Shown one piece after another: positions 12,429-14,549 of a stretch of 14,549 nt of DNA. The stretch lies in assembly GCA_016281115.1 (NCBI GenBank), contig JAEEHZ010000173.1, positions 1-14,549 on the forward strand, read 5' to 3'. Under the pieces are notes generated by a model. That model saw nothing but the letters and a program-made list of their open reading frames with translations. It was not told the DNA's origin and ran no database searches. The stretch comes from Clostridiaceae bacterium (GTDB taxonomy: Bacteria > Bacillota > Clostridia > Oscillospirales > Acutalibacteraceae). How positions within the stretch are numbered: position 1 is the stretch's first letter; each line of letters opens with the position of its first letter. The translations under genes and the position numbers were made by a program.

Positions 12429-14549
12429 ATGAAAAAAATTCTTGCTGTATTATTGGCGGCGATGCTCGTATTGTCATCGTCAATAACGGTAAACGCAGAA
12501 AGCATCAAGGATATTTTCGACACGGGCAGCACAGACGCCGCCCCGCAGGAAAGTATTATTGAGCTAGAAGGCGAGAAAGAAGAAATATTAGGCCTGAGCG
12601 ATTCGGGCAAAACCGGAAAAACCAAATCGCGCGGTTCGATAATTACTTGGGATTGCGGTGCAACTCAAGGTACTGTTACCGCACAATATGACGAATCTAC
12701 CGGATTTCTTACGGTAAGCGGTACCGGTCCAATTAAAGAATACGGAGCTTCTTATGAAGTTCCTTGGGCCAATTACAGGTCCCAAATAACCCGTGTGGTT
12801 ATAAATGAAGGTGTAACAACACTGGGAAAGAGTTGCTTTAATGATTGCATAAGATTGGCCCGCGTAGAGTTGCCTTCTACCGTTAAAGCATTGCCTGCCG
12901 GCGTTTTTTATTCCGATCCCTCTCTAAGTGAGATCGTCGGCAGTGCTTCAATAGAGAGCATAGGACAGGATGCCTTATATTCTTGTTCTTCGTTAAATTC
13001 ACTTGATTTGTCCGGTGTTAAAACATTGGAAAACCTTGCTTTGAGAAACAGTAGTTTAACTTCCTTACATTTTTCAAACAAACTTAATTCTATCGGTGAT
13101 CAAGCGTTTGTTGGCTGTTCAAAATTGGAGAGCATTGTTATTGACGCAGATAATAGTTATTACAAAGCCGTTAATAATGTTATCTATACAAAAGACGGTA
13201 AAACTTTGATTTTATATCCCGCAACAAAAGTTAATCCTGTGCTTGATTTTTCCACATTGGAAAGCAGTCTTGAGAGAATAGCGGGTTATTCGATCACAGG
13301 AAACGCAAATATAACTGAAGTAAGGATTTCTTCAAATATAAAAACAATAGATACGTATGCTTTTTACTCAGACACTAACCTGTTAAGGATAATTTTTAAC
13401 GCGGGTTCACAGCTGACGGTAAGCAGAGCGATTAATTCAAACTGCCAAAAGTGTAAGACTGCTGTTATTGAAGGCAATAATGTGCCGAAATTCCAGGGTG
13501 TACTTGACCCGGTTGTAAATTATATTTTTAAGAATGCCGACTCTGTTTTTGCAACAAATCAAATTAACACAGTATTTCGTAACAAAACCTTTGTAGGTTA
13601 TTCCCCCTCTACCGCAGAAACTTTTTATAACAACAATGTAGGCCAACAACCCACAATGAATTTCTTGTCCATTGGATCCTCTATTACTGTTACTTTTAAC
13701 GCCAACGGCGGAAGCAATGCGCCTTCCGCAAAAGCGGGAACAGCAGGCGGAAACTTTACCATTCCGTCTGATACTCCTACACGTAACGGCAAGACCTTCG
13801 GCGGATGGGCAACAAGCTCTTCTGCAACAACCCCGGAGTATTACCCAAATCAACAGGTTTCTGATTTTGTTCAGGACACCACCCTGTATGCGGTTTGGCT
13901 TAATAATTTTACAATAGCATATAACGCGAACGACTCCGCCGGACCTTCCGCGACAAATGTACCTGATTCACAAACGGGAAGCAGCGGAATGCGCGTGCCT
14001 AATACAATTCCCCAGAGAACCGGATACAGCTTTTTGGGCTGGTCTTTAAATAAAACTTCAACTTTGGGACAGTATCAGCCGGGAGATTTGCTGATGCTTA
14101 CAAAAACCACTATTTTATATGCTGTTTGGCAGGCTTCAAGCACTCAGGTTAAATATTATATGAACGACGGTACCAATAACGTATTTACCATGCAAACTAT
14201 GGCGCCCGGTCAAACAGTCAATGTTACAACTGACAAGCCCACACGCACAAATTACAAATTTATAGGTTGGGCTAAATCATCAGGCGGTAATCCTGTTTAT
14301 TACGGCGGAGAAACATTGAGTGACCACACTTCCAATACTATTAATCTATATGCGGTTTGGAGACTTTTATCTTATACCGTTACATACAGCCAGGGCTCAT
14401 ACGCAGCGCAAAATATGCCTTCGCCTAACACAGCCACAAAGCAGTACGGTGTACCGCTTGCTATAACAAGCGCCGAACCCACAAGAGAGGGCTATGTTTT
14501 TGCAGGCTGGTCTGAAACTCAAGATCAGACGACTTGCGGCTATTTTTAC
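12429..14549 (+). CDS. Secreted BspA-type leucine-rich-repeat protein with InlB B repeats (3' end outside window)
   Basis: The frame is open for 707 codons to the window edge without a stop. A signal peptide (MKK, hydrophobic core, likely cleavage after A23 in TVNA) sends it out of the cell. A linker rich in acidic and basic residues (about 24-70) precedes WDCG (74-77). Next comes a segment with GTGPIKEYG and PWANYRSQITRVVINEGV, the usual opening of BspA-like proteins. Leucine-rich repeats of the LRR_5 type run from about 120 to 330 (e.g. LGKSCFNDC, IGDQAFVGCSKLESI). From residue 421 there are Listeria-Bacteroides repeats. The anchor or sorting signal, if any, is beyond the edge. Such proteins are surface-exposed and often bind host or polymer ligands; the partner is unknown. 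It stands alone behind a strong promoter and is unrelated in function to the upstream genes. Confidence 0.9.
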   Translation, partial: MKKILAVLLAAMLVLSSSITVNAESIKDIFDTGSTDAAPQESIIELEGEKEEILGLSDSGKTGKTKSRGSIITWDCGATQGTVTAQYDESTGFLTVSGTGPIKEYGASYEVPWANYRSQITRVVINEGVTTLGKSCFNDCIRLARVELPSTVKALPAGVFYSDPSLSEIVGSASIESIGQDALYSCSSLNSLDLSGVKTLENLALRNSSLTSLHFSNKLNSIGDQAFVGCSKLESIVIDADNSYYKAVNNVIYTKDGKTLILYPATKVNPVLDFSTLESSLERIAGYSITGNANITEVRISSNIKTIDTYAFYSDTNLLRIIFNAGSQLTVSRAINSNCQKCKTAVIEGNNVPKFQGVLDPVVNYIFKNADSVFATNQINTVFRNKTFVGYSPSTAETFYNNNVGQQPTMNFLSIGSSITVTFNANGGSNAPSAKAGTAGGNFTIPSDTPTRNGKTFGGWATSSSATTPEYYPNQQVSDFVQDTTLYAVWLNNFTIAYNANDSAGPSATNVPDSQTGSSGMRVPNTIPQRTGYSFLGWSLNKTSTLGQYQPGDLLMLTKTTILYAVWQASSTQVKYYMNDGTNNVFTMQTMAPGQTVNVTTDKPTRTNYKFIGWAKSSGGNPVYYGGETLSDHTSNTINLYAVWRLLSYTVTYSQGSYAAQNMPSPNTATKQYGVPLAITSAEPTREGYVFAGWSETQDQTTCGYFY
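13689..14549 (+). repeat. Four Listeria-Bacteroides (InlB B) protein repeats, the last cut by the edge
   Basis: Three full units of about 70 residues occupy protein residues 421-490, 495-567 and 574-644, and a fourth starts at about 650. Each opens with a beta strand (VTFNANGG, IAYNAND, VKYYMNDG, VTYSQGS) and has PTR..(Y/K).F.GW in the middle. The three full units end in LYAVW. The repeats are divergent at DNA level, so they are old protein-level duplications and not a recent tandem array. Confidence 0.88.

Noticed and set aside
13437..13917. Open frames within the repeat protein on both strands (138 codons minus, 81 codons plus)
   Set aside because: They are shadows of the 707-codon frame, which has a signal peptide, a strong ribosome binding site and continuous repeat structure.
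1..14549. A hidden defence, mobile or secondary-metabolite system
   Set aside because: No integrase, transposase, toxin-antitoxin pair, nuclease-helicase set, CRISPR repeat or biosynthetic core enzyme was seen; nearly every gene belongs to a known housekeeping or surface family.

Overview
The window is about 14.5 kb of low-GC DNA that reads as an ordinary chromosomal stretch of a Firmicute (Bacillota), most likely a Clostridia/Oscillospiraceae-type gut anaerobe. The basis is the AT-rich codon use, the YnzC/DUF896 small protein (a Firmicutes family), an MtaB-type methylthiotransferase, a DUF187-type secreted hydrolase, and a BspA-type leucine-rich-repeat protein carrying Listeria-Bacteroides (InlB B) repeats. 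The genus cannot be fixed from the sequence alone. No tRNA, rRNA, CRISPR array, insertion sequence or phage gene was seen.

Layout. (1) 1-1711: the C-terminal part of threonine synthase, cut by the window edge, then a calcineurin-like metallophosphoesterase. (2) 1712-1962: a 251-base gap with several consecutive inverted repeats, ending in a good sigma-70-type promoter. (3) 1963-4968: a tight set made of an unrecognised three-helix membrane protein, RibF (flavokinase/FAD synthetase) and an ABC exporter half-transporter. The last two overlap by ATGA. (4) 4969-5043: a hairpin and a candidate promoter. (5) 5044-9299: a compact run of M20 amidohydrolase, TIGR01212-type radical SAM protein, DUF896 protein, YjjG-like HAD nucleotidase and MtaB tRNA methylthiotransferase, with gaps of 1-17 bases. 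(6) 9301-10518, minus strand: a membrane-anchored or secreted glycosyl-hydrolase-like (GHL10/DUF187) protein, convergent with mtaB with one base between stop codons. (7) 10550-12286: DUF1294 membrane protein, RluA-family pseudouridine synthase and YgjP/DUF45-like zinc peptidase, with overlapping starts and stops. (8) 12287-14549: a strong promoter, a leader hairpin and a strong ribosome binding site in front of a large secreted repeat protein that runs off the right edge.

The genes are mostly housekeeping: amino-acid and flavin metabolism, RNA modification, nucleotide clean-up and cell-surface proteins. I found no convincing undescribed multi-gene system. The items that most deserve a second look are the structured intergenic region at 1715-1871, the hairpin or operator-like palindrome in the leader of the repeat protein, the unknown membrane protein before ribF, and the possible leader-hairpin control of the M20 run.
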